The translations under genes were made by a program, and so were the position numbers. This document shows positions 28,044 through 37,514 of a stretch of 64,000 bases of DNA, in pieces (within the stretch, counting starts at the first letter, position 1; every line of letters starts with the position of its first letter). Source of the stretch: Microbacterium sp. VKM Ac-2870 (GTDB taxonomy: Bacteria; Actinomycetota; Actinomycetes; Actinomycetales; Microbacteriaceae); NCBI RefSeq assembly GCF_015350795.1, contig NZ_JADKSH010000003.1:310001-374000 (forward strand), given 5' to 3'. The notes under the pieces were generated by a model that was given only the letters and a program-made list of their open reading frames with translations, was not told the DNA's origin and did not search any database.

Positions 28044-28598
28044 GTGACGTCGTCCCCCGAGACCCCCGAACCCACCGAGACCTACACCGTGGCCACCGAC
28101 GGCGCCTGCAAAGGCAACCCGGGGCCGACCGGCTGGGCATGGGTGGGCGAAGACGGGCACTGGGCAGCGGGGGCGATCCCGGTGGGCACGAACAACATCG
28201 GCGAGCTCATGGGGATGCTGAAGGCCATCGAAGACCATGCCGACATCCCGCACCTGATCGTGCAGGCCGACTCGAAGTACGCGATCGACACCTACGCGTC
28301 GTGGATGGATGCCCACCGACGGCGCGGTTGGAAGACCTCGACCGGCGCGCCGACGAAGAACCGCGACCTGCTGGAGCAGTTGATCGCCGCCCGCGACGCG
28401 CGCCGCACAGCGGGCCTGCCGGATGTCGTGCTCGAGCACGTCCGCGGCCACCGCGGTCACGTGCTCAACGAGTGGGCAGATGAACGTGCTGTGCGCGGCG
28501 CCGAGCACGCGGCGAAGGGCACGGCGAGCGCCTGGTCGTCGCTCGGGGGCCTGCACCCCCAGCTCGACGTCTCCGCGGCGCCGAAGAAGAAGCGCTAG
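28044..28598 (+). CDS. rnhA: Ribonuclease HI
   Basis: Degrades the RNA strand of RNA-DNA hybrids; 184 aa. The metal-binding residues are present: D in YTVATDGACKGNPGP, E in TNNIGELMGMLKAIE, D in IVQADSKYAID and the final acidic residue in HVLNEWADERA, with the flexible-loop histidine in HVRGHRGH. The C-terminal basic tail PKKKR is extra. GTG start with TACCGT 6 nt upstream, hence probably leaderless. Its last four bases overlap the convergent VOC gene. Confidence 0.94.
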   Translation: MTSSPETPEPTETYTVATDGACKGNPGPTGWAWVGEDGHWAAGAIPVGTNNIGELMGMLKAIEDHADIPHLIVQADSKYAIDTYASWMDAHRRRGWKTSTGAPTKNRDLLEQLIAARDARRTAGLPDVVLEHVRGHRGHVLNEWADERAVRGAEHAAKGTASAWSSLGGLHPQLDVSAAPKKKR

Positions 28599-28957
28599 TC
28601 CGCGGTCGTTCCCTCGAACAGCCCGATGTGGTTGCCGTCGGGATCGACGATGACCGCCCACCAGCTCTTCGCGGTGATCGGCTGCTTACCCATCGCGACC
28701 GTCGCCCCGGATGCCTCTGCCTTGGCGATCGTTTCGTCGATCGAGTCGACCTCGACGTACGAACGCGGCTGAGTGAAGCCCTCCTCGCGTGGCGCGAGGC
28801 CGCCACCGCTGAGTCCGTTGGGGGCCATCCAGAGGGGGTACCCCTCGAAGCCCTCCCGTTCGGCGATCTCCCATCCGAACAGGTCGGAATAGAAGGCGGC
28901 AGCCTGTGCGAGATCCGCGACCGGGATGTCGATGTGGGTGATGTCTCCGTGCGCCAT
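28595..28957 (-). CDS. VOC family protein (glyoxalase/bleomycin resistance fold)
   Basis: 120 aa, two beta-alpha-beta-beta-beta modules. Typical strings are HIDIPVADLAQAAAFYSDLFGWEI at the front (metal ligand His9 region) and the C-terminal VIVDPDGNHIGLFEG with the last Glu. Often such stand-alone VOC proteins have unknown substrates. ATG preceded by GGAAGGGG. The longer frame upstream overlaps the Nudix gene and is not coding. Confidence 0.88.
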   Translation of the reverse strand: MAHGDITHIDIPVADLAQAAAFYSDLFGWEIAEREGFEGYPLWMAPNGLSGGGLAPREEGFTQPRSYVEVDSIDETIAKAEASGATVAMGKQPITAKSWWAVIVDPDGNHIGLFEGTTAD

Positions 28958-29015
28958 ACTGGCCCCTTCCGCCGCGCACAGTCTCCGCCGCCGGGCCAGA
29001 GCGCACAAGGGGGCC

Positions 29016-29504
29016 CTACCCGCGCAGCAGCGCTTCCAGGTCATCGAGCATGGGGCGCTGACCGGCCACCAGCCGTGGTCGCGCCTGATCGAGCGGCATC
29101 CATGCGACGCGATCAACCTCCGGAAAACGCTGGCGCTTGCCCGACCGCGGCGGCCACTCCAGGTCGAACTCCCCGAAGACCAGCCCCGCGAGCTCGGCGT
29201 CGGATGCGGCGAATCCGGTGCCGTCCCCGCAGAACACCGTGACTTTCTTGCCCGAGGAGTATGCGAACGTCCCGAGCTCGATGTAGTCGACGGCTGGCGG
29301 CTCGACGCCGAGCTCCTCGCGGAACTCGCGCGCCGCGGCATCCTGCGCCGACTCGTGCTGCGGGTCGTACTCGCCCTTCGGGATCGACCAGGCGCCCTCG
29401 TCTTTGTGCGCCCAGAACGGACCGCCCATATGTGCGACGAGCGCCGACACCGTGCCGTCCGGTTCTCTCCGGTACAGCAGAATGCCGGCGCTCGTCGTGA
29501 CCAT
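29016..29504 (-). CDS. Nudix hydrolase
   Basis: 162 aa pyrophosphohydrolase. The Nudix box is spread over GEYDPQHESAQDAAAREF then REELGV (about 44-67), with one extra residue between G and first E compared with GX5EX7REUXEEXGU, as in a known subfamily that begins TSAGILLYRR. C-terminal WMPLDQARPRL is the usual helix. Substrate unknown, possibly dinucleoside polyphosphates. Confidence 0.9.
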   Translation of the reverse strand: MVTTSAGILLYRREPDGTVSALVAHMGGPFWAHKDEGAWSIPKGEYDPQHESAQDAAAREFREELGVEPPAVDYIELGTFAYSSGKKVTVFCGDGTGFAASDAELAGLVFGEFDLEWPPRSGKRQRFPEVDRVAWMPLDQARPRLVAGQRPMLDDLEALLRG

Positions 29505-29537
29505 GGCGTCAGGCGCCGCGTCTCACCGTGCGACGGT

Positions 29538-30551
29538 TCAGAGCGGCCGGGTCGCGGGCGAGACCGTGTAGGTCTCTTCGACGTCGGTGACCGCGACGGG
29601 CGCGAGGGCCTCATCGATCGCCGACATCACCTCGGCGTCGAGCACGACGCCGGACGCCTTGACGGAGTCCTCGAGCTGCTCGGGACGCGAGGCTCCCACC
29701 AGAGCGGCCGACACGTTCGGGTTCTGCAGGACCCACGCGATCGCGAGCTGCGGCATGGTGAGGCCCGCCTGTTCGGCGATCGGCTTGAGCTTCTGCACCG
29801 CGGCGAGCGTGTCGTCCTGCAGGAAGCGTTTGATGAAGTTCGCCCCGCTCTTCTCGTCGGTCGCGCGCGAGCCGTCGGGCACGGGCTGGCCGGGCAGGTA
29901 CTTGCCGCTCAGCACACCCTGCGCCATCGGCGACCAGACGATCTGCGAGATGCCGAGCTCTTCGGAGGTCGGCACGACCTTGCCCTCGATGACGCGCCAG
30001 AGCGCCGAGTACTGCGGCTGGTTGCTGACGAGCTGGAAGTTCAGCTCCTTCGCGAGCGCCGCGCCCTCGCGCAGCTGCTCGGCCGTCCACTCGCTCACGC
30101 CGATGTACAGCGCCTTGCCCTGACGGACGATGTCGGCGAAGGCCTGCATCGTCTCTTCGAGCGGGGTCTCGTAGTCGTAGCGGTGCGCCTGGTAGAGGTC
30201 GACGTAGTCGACGTTGAGGCGACGGAGCGATCCGTGGATGCCGTCGAAGAGGTGCTTGCGCGACAGACCCTGATCGTTCGGGCCCTTCTTGCCGACGGGC
30301 CAGTAGACCTTCGTGAAGACTTCGTAGTCGGTGCGCTCGAGGCCCTTCAGAGCGTCGGCGAGCACGACCTCCGCGGCCGTGTTGGCGTAGGCGTCGGCCG
30401 TGTCGAACGAGGTGATGCCGAGATCGAGCGCCTTGTGCACCGTGGCGATCGCGGCGTCATTGCCGACCTGCGACGCGTGGGTCACCCAGTTGCCGTAGGT
30501 GATCTCCGAGACCTTGAATCCGCTGTTGCCGAGATAGCGATAATTGACCAT
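29538..30551 (-). CDS. Aldo/keto reductase
   Basis: 337 aa NADPH-dependent reductase of the KvBeta/YghZ-like AKR group. Catalytic tetrad visible: D and Y in SFDTADAYANTAAEVVL, K in VFTKVYWP and H in DLYQAHRYD. The NADP-binding C-terminal region VGASRPEQLEDSVKA is intact. Starts MVNYRYLGNSGFKVSE as usual. TAGCGT ends 6 nt before the ATG, suggesting a leaderless mRNA. Physiological substrate unknown. Confidence 0.93.
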   Translation of the reverse strand: MVNYRYLGNSGFKVSEITYGNWVTHASQVGNDAAIATVHKALDLGITSFDTADAYANTAAEVVLADALKGLERTDYEVFTKVYWPVGKKGPNDQGLSRKHLFDGIHGSLRRLNVDYVDLYQAHRYDYETPLEETMQAFADIVRQGKALYIGVSEWTAEQLREGAALAKELNFQLVSNQPQYSALWRVIEGKVVPTSEELGISQIVWSPMAQGVLSGKYLPGQPVPDGSRATDEKSGANFIKRFLQDDTLAAVQKLKPIAEQAGLTMPQLAIAWVLQNPNVSAALVGASRPEQLEDSVKASGVVLDAEVMSAIDEALAPVAVTDVEETYTVSPATRPL

Positions 30552-30654
30552 TGCTCCACGCTACCGCCGGCGCGCACCGGCGCGGGCGGGCTTGCCAGGA
30601 TGCCGCGGCCTCGGCATCCGCCGCCGGCGCCGCCGGCATTGCCCCGCCCCCGAA

Positions 30655-30735
30655 CCGAACTGCAAGGGATGCCGAGCGACACGCCGCCGCAGGCCGCTCC
30701 ACACCGGCGTGTCGGCAGCCGGCCGTGCAGTTCGG
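30655..30735. terminator. Long imperfect hairpin downstream of rlmN
   Basis: CCGAACTGCA (30655) pairs with TGCAGTTCGG (30726), and inside it CGACACGCCG (30677) pairs with CGGCGTGTCG (30705). There is no T-run. It lies in the 217-bp gap after the rlmN stop and before the aldo/keto reductase start, both read leftward, so termination of rlmN is the likely role. Nothing else recognisable is in this gap. Confidence 0.5.
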
Positions 30736-30768
30736 GCCGGGCGCGCAGGTGCCGCGCGCCGGGCCGGG

Positions 30769-32001
30769 TCAGTCGACGGGCACGGATGCCGCGACGGCGC
30801 GGTCTTCTTCGGTGGCCACGAGCTGTCCGCACGCGCCGTCGATCTCCTTGCCGCGGGTGTCGCGGAGGGTCGTCGGGATGCCCGCCTCGTTGAGGCGCCG
30901 CACGAACTCGCGCTGCACGTCCCTCTCGGATGCCGTCCACACCGAACCCGGCGTCGGGTTCAGGGGAATGGGGTTCACGTGCACCCACCCCCGGCCGCGC
31001 TCATTGAGCTTGGTGGCCAGCAGATCGGCACGCCACGCGTGATCGTTCATGTCCTTGATCAGGGCATATTCGATCGAGACGCGACGGCCGGTCTTCTCGA
31101 AGTAGTTGCGCGCGGCATCCAGCGCTTCGTCGACCTTCCAGCGGGAGTTGATCGGGATCATCTCGTCGCGCAGGAGGTCGTCGGGCGCGTGCAACGACAG
31201 CGCGAAGGTGACGGGGATGTCCTCGGCGGCGAGCTTGTTGATCGCCGGCACGAGGCCCACCGTCGACACGGTCACGCCGCGCGCGCTCATCCCGAGCCCG
31301 TGATCCTTGTCGACCATCGTGCGAACGGCCTGCATCACCCGGTTGTAATTGGCGAGCGGCTCGCCCATTCCCATGAAGACGATGTTCGTGACGCGCTCGT
31401 CGGCGTGTTCGGCCGGCCCGAGCTCGCCGGCACGGATCGCCGCGTTGGCGCGGACGACCTGCTCGATGATCTCCGCCGCCGACATATTGCGGGTCAGTCC
31501 CGCCTGCCCGGTCGCGCAGAACGGGCAGTTCATCCCGCATCCGGCCTGGCTCGACACGCACAGCGTGATGCGGCCCGGATAACGCATGAGCACCGACTCG
31601 ACGAGTGCGCCGTCATGCAGCTTCCACAGGAACTTGATCGTGTCGCCGCGGTCGGTCTGAAGGCGCCGCACCTCGGTGAGCAGATGCGGCAGCAGGCCCG
31701 CGACGAACTCCTCGCGGCCAGATGCCGGCAGGTCGGTCATCGCCACCGGATCGGACGTGTAGTGCTGGAAGTAGTGCTTCTCGACCTGCTTCGCCCGGAA
31801 CCCCGGCAACCCCAGCTCCTTCACCCGCTCGACGCGCTGTTCGGGGGTCAGATCGGCCAGGTGCACGGGCGGCATCCCGCGCTTGGGCGCGGCGAACTGC
31901 AGAAGTGGCTTGCCGTCTGCGTCGAGCCGCTGGGTCCAGCCCTCCGCGCGCGGGCGCACCTGGCGAGGACGGGTGGTACGCACGGGGCTGGACTCGGTCA
32001 T
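30769..32001 (-). CDS. rlmN: 23S rRNA/tRNA (adenine-C2)-methyltransferase
   Basis: Radical SAM enzyme methylating A2503 of 23S rRNA and A37 of some tRNAs. 410 aa. Iron-sulfur motif C155-x3-C159-x2-C162 in [13 protein letters not shown]; methyl-carrying C391 near the C-terminus in [17 protein letters not shown] binds SAM. The ATG at 32001 is chosen because TACCCT lies 6-7 nt upstream, typical of a leaderless start; a longer frame has no support. Confidence 0.96.
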   Translation of the reverse strand: MTESSPVRTTRPRQVRPRAEGWTQRLDADGKPLLQFAAPKRGMPPVHLADLTPEQRVERVKELGLPGFRAKQVEKHYFQHYTSDPVAMTDLPASGREEFVAGLLPHLLTEVRRLQTDRGDTIKFLWKLHDGALVESVLMRYPGRITLCVSSQAGCGMNCPFCATGQAGLTRNMSAAEIIEQVVRANAAIRAGELGPAEHADERVTNIVFMGMGEPLANYNRVMQAVRTMVDKDHGLGMSARGVTVSTVGLVPAINKLAAEDIPVTFALSLHAPDDLLRDEMIPINSRWKVDEALDAARNYFEKTGRRVSIEYALIKDMNDHAWRADLLATKLNERGRGWVHVNPIPLNPTPGSVWTASERDVQREFVRRLNEAGIPTTLRDTRGKEIDGACGQLVATEEDRAVAASVPVD

Positions 32002-32134
32002 GTCTCCAGGGTACCGAGCCCGCCTGGGCGCACGGCGGGAACGGGCAGGCGGCCAGCCGCTCGCACCGAGGCGTTCTTCACCGACCACCTGCTCTTTCAG
32101 CGCGTCCTCGGCCCGCAGCGGCCGCAGGCCTGAG

Positions 32135-33745
32135 TCAGGCGCTGCGCCGCTGAGCCTGCACGTCGGGGTCGGGCACCGGCGCCGCCGCGATGAGGGCGCG
32201 CGTATACGGATGCTGCGGCGCGCGCAACACGCGGGTGCGCGGGCCCTCCTCGACCACGCGCCCGTGCTGGAGCACGACGATGCGATCGCAGAGCTCGTCG
32301 ACGACGGCGAGATCGTGGCTGATGAACAGGCAGGCGAACCGGAGATCGCGCTGCAGGTCGCGCAGCAGCTCCAACACCGTCGCCTGCACGGAGACGTCGA
32401 GTGCGCTCGTCGGCTCGTCGGCGATCAGCAGGCGCGGGCTCAGCGAGATGGCGCGGGCGATCGCGACGCGCTGCCGCTGGCCGCCCGACAGTTCGTGCGG
32501 ATAGCGGCGACGCCAGGCGGCCGGCAGGCCCACGGCATCCAACAGCTCCGCGACTCGCGCGTCGAGGGCGGCCCCGCGCAATGCCGCGTGCACACGCAGG
32601 GGTTCGCCGATCGCCTCACCCACGGTTCGACGCGGATCGAGGGCGGCCGTGGAGTTCTGGAAAACGACTCCGACCTGACGCTTGACCTCCACGGCGCGTT
32701 GACCGCGCACGGCACGGAGGTCGACTCCGGCGATGCGCACCGTGCCGGCGGAGATGGGTGTCAGTCCGAGAGCGCAGCGCCCGATGGTGGACTTGCCCGA
32801 TCCCGACTCTCCGGCGAGGGCGACGATCTCGCCCTCCCGAACACGCAGCGTCACATCGTCGACGGCGTGCACGGCGTGGCGACCGCGTCCGTACACGACC
32901 GACAGCGCATCGACGTCGAGCACGGCGGTGTCACCCGCGGGGTCGGGGCGCTCGGGCGCACCCAGGCGCGGAACGGCGGCCAGCAGGCGCCGGGTGTAGT
33001 CGGCGGCGGGCGCGGCGAACAGATCGTGCACCTCGGCCGATTCCTCGACGACGCCATCGTGGAGCACGACCACACGGTCAGCGATGTCTGCGACGACGCC
33101 CATGTCGTGCGTGATCATGATGATCGCCGTGCCGACACGATCCCGCAGGCGGCGGAGCACGTCCAGCACCTCGCGCTGCACCGTGACGTCGAGCGCGGTG
33201 GTCGGCTCGTCGGCGATCAGCACTTCGGGGTCGCAGGCGAGGGCGATGGCGATCATGACGCGTTGCGCCTGGCCGCCGGACAGCTGATGCGGATAGCTCG
33301 CGACGCGTTTGGCGGGCTCGGCGATCTCCACCATCTCCAGCAGCTCGATCACCCGGGTGCGGCGCGCGGCGCGTGTCATCTCCGGTCGGTGGACGATCAG
33401 CATCTCCTCGATCTGCGAGCCCACCGAGAACACCGGATCGAGCGCACTGCCGGGATCTTGGAACACCACCCCGATGCGGGTGCCACGCACCGCCTCGCGG
33501 CGAGCGGAGGTCATCGCGAACAGATCCTCGCCGTCGAGCAGCGCCTGACCCCGCACCACGGCATTGCGCGGCAGCAGCCCCAACAGCGAGAGCGCGCTGA
33601 CGCTCTTGCCCGAACCGGATTCACCGACGAGCGCCAGAACCTCCCCGCGTCCCAGCGAGAATGAGACCCCCCGCACCGCGGGGGTCGTCTCGCCGCCCAC
33701 GACGAAGTCGATGGTGAGGTCGCGGACATCCAACAGCGGTGTCAC
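32135..33745 (-). CDS. Peptide ABC transporter, fused dual ATP-binding protein (DppD-DppF type)
   Basis: 536 aa with two complete ATPase modules. Module 1: Walker [16 protein letters not shown] (about 40), signature [11 protein letters not shown], Walker [12 protein letters not shown]. Module 2 begins about residue 285: [16 protein letters not shown], signature [22 protein letters not shown]; it closes with the oligopeptide-family tail [13 protein letters not shown] start overlaps the regulator stop (GTGA). Last gene of the seven-gene operon headed by the peptide-binding lipoprotein. Confidence 0.93.
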   Translation of the reverse strand: MTPLLDVRDLTIDFVVGGETTPAVRGVSFSLGRGEVLALVGESGSGKSVSALSLLGLLPRNAVVRGQALLDGEDLFAMTSARREAVRGTRIGVVFQDPGSALDPVFSVGSQIEEMLIVHRPEMTRAARRTRVIELLEMVEIAEPAKRVASYPHQLSGGQAQRVMIAIALACDPEVLIADEPTTALDVTVQREVLDVLRRLRDRVGTAIIMITHDMGVVADIADRVVVLHDGVVEESAEVHDLFAAPAADYTRRLLAAVPRLGAPERPDPAGDTAVLDVDALSVVYGRGRHAVHAVDDVTLRVREGEIVALAGESGSGKSTIGRCALGLTPISAGTVRIAGVDLRAVRGQRAVEVKRQVGVVFQNSTAALDPRRTVGEAIGEPLRVHAALRGAALDARVAELLDAVGLPAAWRRRYPHELSGGQRQRVAIARAISLSPRLLIADEPTSALDVSVQATVLELLRDLQRDLRFACLFISHDLAVVDELCDRIVVLQHGRVVEEGPRTRVLRAPQHPYTRALIAAAPVPDPDVQAQRRSA

Positions 33746-34269
33746 GGGGCCACGTCCTCGTCGATGCCGGAGTCGCGGTAGGCCTGCCAGTCGCCGAGCA
33801 TCTTGCGGTGGTAGCCGATGAGCCAGACCATGTAGCGGCGGGCATTCTGCAGGCGGGTGCGCGGGCCGTCGGCCTCGTCGGGGAGGATGTCGAGCCCGTA
33901 GTCGATCGTCGACGTGATGCGGCGGGCGTAGTCGCGTTCGCCGGCGAGGAACCCGCCCCACACGTCCTCCTCGACCCGGAAATAGCGGTTGCGGTCTCCG
34001 GGCAGCGAGTGCGGCTTCAAGAACCCGAGGCTCACCAGCGCACGCGTCGACATCGAGACGGCGCCGGCGCTGGCCGCGAGCATCTCGGCGATCTGCGCCG
34101 ACGACAGGAACGGGCGGTCCACGATGAGCAGCAGCCCGAGCACGCGCCCGTCCATCCGGGGGTTTCCCGCCGCTCCCCACGCGAACGCGAAGTCCTCGAC
34201 GAAGGTGCGGGCCTCCTCGCTCAGATACTCGGCCGGCTGCTCCGACTGTCGATCGGTCTCTTCGCTCAC
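33742..34269 (-). CDS. GbsR/MarR-family transcriptional regulator inside the peptide operon
   Basis: 175 aa. Central winged helix-turn-helix about 45-110 (LSSAQIAEMLAASAGAVSMSTRALVSLGFL), flanked by helices that form the dimer interface, as in GbsR-like MarR proteins (DGRVLGLLLIVDRP lead-in). GTG start with GGAGAGGA upstream, overlapping the hydrolase stop. Being embedded between the hydrolase and the ATPase genes, it is most simply the operon's own peptide- or amino-acid-responsive repressor. The target may be the repeat region upstream of the binding-protein gene. Confidence 0.85.
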   Translation of the reverse strand: MSEETDRQSEQPAEYLSEEARTFVEDFAFAWGAAGNPRMDGRVLGLLLIVDRPFLSSAQIAEMLAASAGAVSMSTRALVSLGFLKPHSLPGDRNRYFRVEEDVWGGFLAGERDYARRITSTIDYGLDILPDEADGPRTRLQNARRYMVWLIGYHRKMLGDWQAYRDSGIDEDVAP

Positions 34270-35702
34270 AACGACATCCTCTCCAGTACCGATCCGGGTT
34301 CGGGCAGCGCCATAGCCTGGGCGAACACCGCGTAGGGCCACATGGTCATGCCGCTCCACGAGATCGATTCCACCCCACCTGCGGCGTCCCGCGCCACCTC
34401 GATCGGCTCTCCGGTCGCGCCGAACCCGTCGCGCGAGGGCTGACGCATGGTGCCGGACTCGTCCACCTCGACCTTCTCGGCCGATCGGGCGGGGTCGTCG
34501 GCGACAGGGTGCAACGCGAACGTCGCACCTCCCAGATGCGCGACATCGAGCACGCTCCACAGGCTCGCGAACCGGTCCTCGGCCAGATCTGCGCGGCGGT
34601 CGGCGTCGGCGTTCTCCAGGGCGAGGCGCACCAGCGCCATCGCTCCGGTCGCCAGCACGTCGGCGGGGCCATCGATCGCGTTGGTGAAGACGCTGACGGC
34701 GATGCCGTCTTCGGGGTCGAGCCACGTGCGGGTGATGTGGCCCGGGTAGCCGCCGCTGTGGCCCACCAGCCGCCGCCCGCCGACCGTGTGGATCTCGAAG
34801 CCGAGCCCGTACTCGCGGATGGAGCCGTCGAGGTCGATGCGCGAGTGCGCGTGCTGTGCCTGCCGTTTACTGTCGTCGCCGAGCAGTCGGTCATCGCCGA
34901 GGCGGTGCGCCGAGATGTAGGCGGTCGCCTCCGCCGCGGTGGAGTACCACCCCGTGGCGGCGGCGAGCGCGCGCGTGTCGACGTGCGAGATGCGCCGCCG
35001 CTCCCGCCCGGGCAGGCGGCCCGTGTGCCCGGCCGCGAATTCGTCGTCCCGAGCGGGTTCCCACTCGGATCCCGACCGCACGAGTCCGAGCGGTGCGCAA
35101 ATGCCCTCCCGCGTGAACGTGCCGTAGTCCAGTCCGGATGCCGCCTCGATGACCAGACCGAGCAGCCCGTAGGCGATGTTCGAGTACTTGAAGTGCTCGT
35201 TGCGGGCGAAGACCTTGCCCTCGCTGCGGCAGATGTCGATCACGCGGGCACGATCGGGAAACGCGTCGCCGCGCTGCCAGTAGTCCGCGTCGCGGCCGTC
35301 GCGCACGACTCCGCCCTGGTGCGCGAGCAGTTCGCGCACGGTCACCGCCGACAGGTCGGTGTCGGCGAGCTCCGGCACCCACGTCGAGACGGCGTCATCC
35401 AGCCGCAACCGGCCCTGCTCGGCCAGCTGGAGCACCGCCGTCGCGGTGAAGGTCTTGGAGTGCGACGCGATGCGGAACAGATGCTCCGTGGTCAGCGGCG
35501 TCTCTGCGGCAAGGTCGGCGGCTCCCCAGGCGAAGTCGAGAACGAGTTCGCCGTCGATGCGGATGGCGGCTTGGATGCCGGGGACTTCGCGGGCGGCGCC
35601 CAGGAACGCGAACCAGCGTGCCGCGTAGCGCGCGGCATCCTCCACCGCACGGCGTCGACGCGTGGCGGTGTCGTCCTCGAGGGGAGAGGAAGTGGCGGTC
35701 AC
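34266..35702 (-). CDS. Serine hydrolase, beta-lactamase/DD-peptidase fold (class C-like)
   Basis: 478 aa. S80-x-x-K83 (IASHSKTF), Y173-S-N175 (FKYSNIAYG) and a C-terminal HSGG in LVGHSGGYPG replacing KTG form the complete active site of penicillin-recognising serine hydrolases such as EstB, D-aminopeptidase and peptidase S12. No signal peptide, so it is cytoplasmic, which fits a peptidase acting on imported peptides rather than a wall enzyme or secreted beta-lactamase. GTG start overlaps the DppC stop by three bases. Peptidase on D-residue or amidated peptides is an inference. Confidence 0.88.
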   Translation of the reverse strand: MTATSSPLEDDTATRRRRAVEDAARYAARWFAFLGAAREVPGIQAAIRIDGELVLDFAWGAADLAAETPLTTEHLFRIASHSKTFTATAVLQLAEQGRLRLDDAVSTWVPELADTDLSAVTVRELLAHQGGVVRDGRDADYWQRGDAFPDRARVIDICRSEGKVFARNEHFKYSNIAYGLLGLVIEAASGLDYGTFTREGICAPLGLVRSGSEWEPARDDEFAAGHTGRLPGRERRRISHVDTRALAAATGWYSTAAEATAYISAHRLGDDRLLGDDSKRQAQHAHSRIDLDGSIREYGLGFEIHTVGGRRLVGHSGGYPGHITRTWLDPEDGIAVSVFTNAIDGPADVLATGAMALVRLALENADADRRADLAEDRFASLWSVLDVAHLGGATFALHPVADDPARSAEKVEVDESGTMRQPSRDGFGATGEPIEVARDAAGGVESISWSGMTMWPYAVFAQAMALPEPGSVLERMSL

Positions 35703-36589
35703 AGACGGCGTCCTTTCGGGTCGAGCGCATCGCGGAGGATGTCGCCGAGGGTGATGAGCGCGAAGACGGTCACGCTGAGAAAGAGGGCGGGGAAGAAGAG
35801 CATGTGCGGCGAGGTGCCGAAGTACGACTGCGCGTTCGCCATCTGCAATCCCCACGAGATGGAGGGCGCCCGCAGGCCCACCCCGAGGAAGGTGAGGGTG
35901 GACTCGGCGACGATGATGCTTCCGACCATGGTCGAGGTGATGGCGAGCACGGGGCCGAGCGCGTTCGGCACGACGTGGGTCAGCAGCGTGCGGGTGTGGG
36001 AGATGCCCATCGCTCGCGCCGCGCTGACGTAGTCCATCCGACGCACGGTGCGAACGGATGTGCGCACGAGTCGTGCGAGCGTCGGCCAGCTGAACACCGC
36101 GAGCACCACCGCGACGATCACGGGGGTCCGCTCCCCCACGCTGTTGAGCACGATGATCGCCCCGAGGATGAAAGGGAAGCCGAGAAAGACGTCGGTCAGC
36201 CGGGAGATGATCGAGTCGGCGATGCCGCCGTAGTAGGCGGCGAGGGTGCCGACGACCACCGCGATCAGCAGCGCGATGACGGTGGCGGTGAGCCCGATGA
36301 ACAGCGACGTGCGCGTGCCGTGGATCACGTTGGCGTAGACGTCGCAGCCCTGCAGATCGGTGCCGAAGATGTGCGCGGCGCTGGGCGGCTTGGCGCTGTC
36401 GCGCAGGTTGCAGGCCCGCGGATCGGGCTGACCGAACAGGCCGCCGATGGCCTCGGGCAGGAGTGAGATGACGGCGAGCACGGCGAGGATCGCGGCGCTC
36501 AGCCAGAACAGGAAGCGCCGACGCAGGCTCGCCCACACGCCCCGGCTGACGGTGATGTGTTCGAGGGCGGCCACAGCGGTTTCAGTCAT
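35699..36589 (-). CDS. Peptide ABC transporter permease, DppC/OppC type
   Basis: 296 aa inner-membrane subunit with about six helices. N-terminal DppC-specific segment includes PDPRACNLRDSAKPPSAAHIFGTD, and the EAA-type loop reads YVSAARAMGISHTRTLLTHV (about 190-210). The start lies 8 bases inside the dppB-type gene end, indicating coupling. It works with the adjacent DppB-type permease and fused ATPase. Confidence 0.94.
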   Translation of the reverse strand: MTETAVAALEHITVSRGVWASLRRRFLFWLSAAILAVLAVISLLPEAIGGLFGQPDPRACNLRDSAKPPSAAHIFGTDLQGCDVYANVIHGTRTSLFIGLTATVIALLIAVVVGTLAAYYGGIADSIISRLTDVFLGFPFILGAIIVLNSVGERTPVIVAVVLAVFSWPTLARLVRTSVRTVRRMDYVSAARAMGISHTRTLLTHVVPNALGPVLAITSTMVGSIIVAESTLTFLGVGLRAPSISWGLQMANAQSYFGTSPHMLFFPALFLSVTVFALITLGDILRDALDPKGRRL

Positions 36590-37514
36590 GACGGCTCCGG
36601 GGGTCCAGCAGCGAGTTGAGCAGATCGACGAGCACGTTCAGCACGAGGAAGATCAGGATCAGCGTCGTGCCGACGCCGACGATCGTGGGGCCTTCGTGCG
36701 TGCGGATCGCTCCGAACAGCAGCTGTCCGATGCCGGGCAGGTTGAAGATGCCCTCCACGACGACCGCGCCACCGAGCAGGAACCCCAGATCGATCGCGAC
36801 GAACGTGAGCACCGGGGCCACCGAGTTGCGCATCACGTGGAGGCCGACGATCCGCGAGCGGGGCATGCCCTTCGCCCGGAGCGTCCGGACGAAGTCAGAG
36901 TCCATCGAGTCGACGACGCTGCCGCGCATCAGCCGGGTGATCGACGCCAGGCCGAACAGTGCGATCACCAGCGCCGGCAGCAAGTAGGAGGCCGGCCATC
37001 CCGCGTCCGTGCCCGCGATGGGGAACCACCCGAGCTGCAGGCCGAAGACGAGCTGCGCGCTGACCGCGACGACGAACACCGGGATAGAGGTTGCGAGGAT
37101 CGTGCCGAAGAGCACCGTCCGGTCGATCATGCTGTCACGGCGCAGGCCCGAGATCAGCCCCAGCGCGACGCCCAGGACCACCTCGATCACCCAGGCGGTG
37201 AGGGCGAGCGTGATCGTCACGGGCCACCTCGACGCCATCCGGTCGGCGACCGGCACGCCGCTGAAGGTCGTGCCGAGGTCGCCGGTGAACAGTCCGCCCA
37301 GGTAGCGCAGGTACTGCTGCCACAGCGGCTCGTCGAGGTGGAACTGCTCGCGCAGCTGGGCCACGACGTTCGCCGGCAGCGGCCGGTCTCCGCCGAGCGC
37401 GGCGATCGGGTCGCCCGGGAGCGCCCAGACCGTCGCGTAGATGATGAAGGTGACGCCGAGGACGACGATCACGAACTCGGCGAGGCGCCCGCCCACGCGG
37501 CGCGCGCCGATCAT
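36582..37514 (-). CDS. Peptide ABC transporter permease, DppB/OppB type
   Basis: 310 aa, six predicted helices. N-terminal VIVVLGVTFIIYATVWALPG plus the periplasmic FHLDEPLWQQYLRYLG segment define DppB. The EAA loop is DFVRTLRAKGMPRSRIVGLH. ATG at 37514 overlaps the M14 peptidase stop by four bases. The longer upstream frame lies over the peptidase gene and is not coding. Confidence 0.94.
   Translation of the reverse strand: MIGARRVGGRLAEFVIVVLGVTFIIYATVWALPGDPIAALGGDRPLPANVVAQLREQFHLDEPLWQQYLRYLGGLFTGDLGTTFSGVPVADRMASRWPVTITLALTAWVIEVVLGVALGLISGLRRDSMIDRTVLFGTILATSIPVFVVAVSAQLVFGLQLGWFPIAGTDAGWPASYLLPALVIALFGLASITRLMRGSVVDSMDSDFVRTLRAKGMPRSRIVGLHVMRNSVAPVLTFVAIDLGFLLGGAVVVEGIFNLPGIGQLLFGAIRTHEGPTIVGVGTTLILIFLVLNVLVDLLNSLLDPRSRHD

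Noticed and set aside
34266..36536. Long fused frame joining the serine hydrolase with upstream sequence
   Set aside because: The upstream part overlaps the DppC-type gene in another frame and is low-complexity; GTG 35702 gives normal family length.
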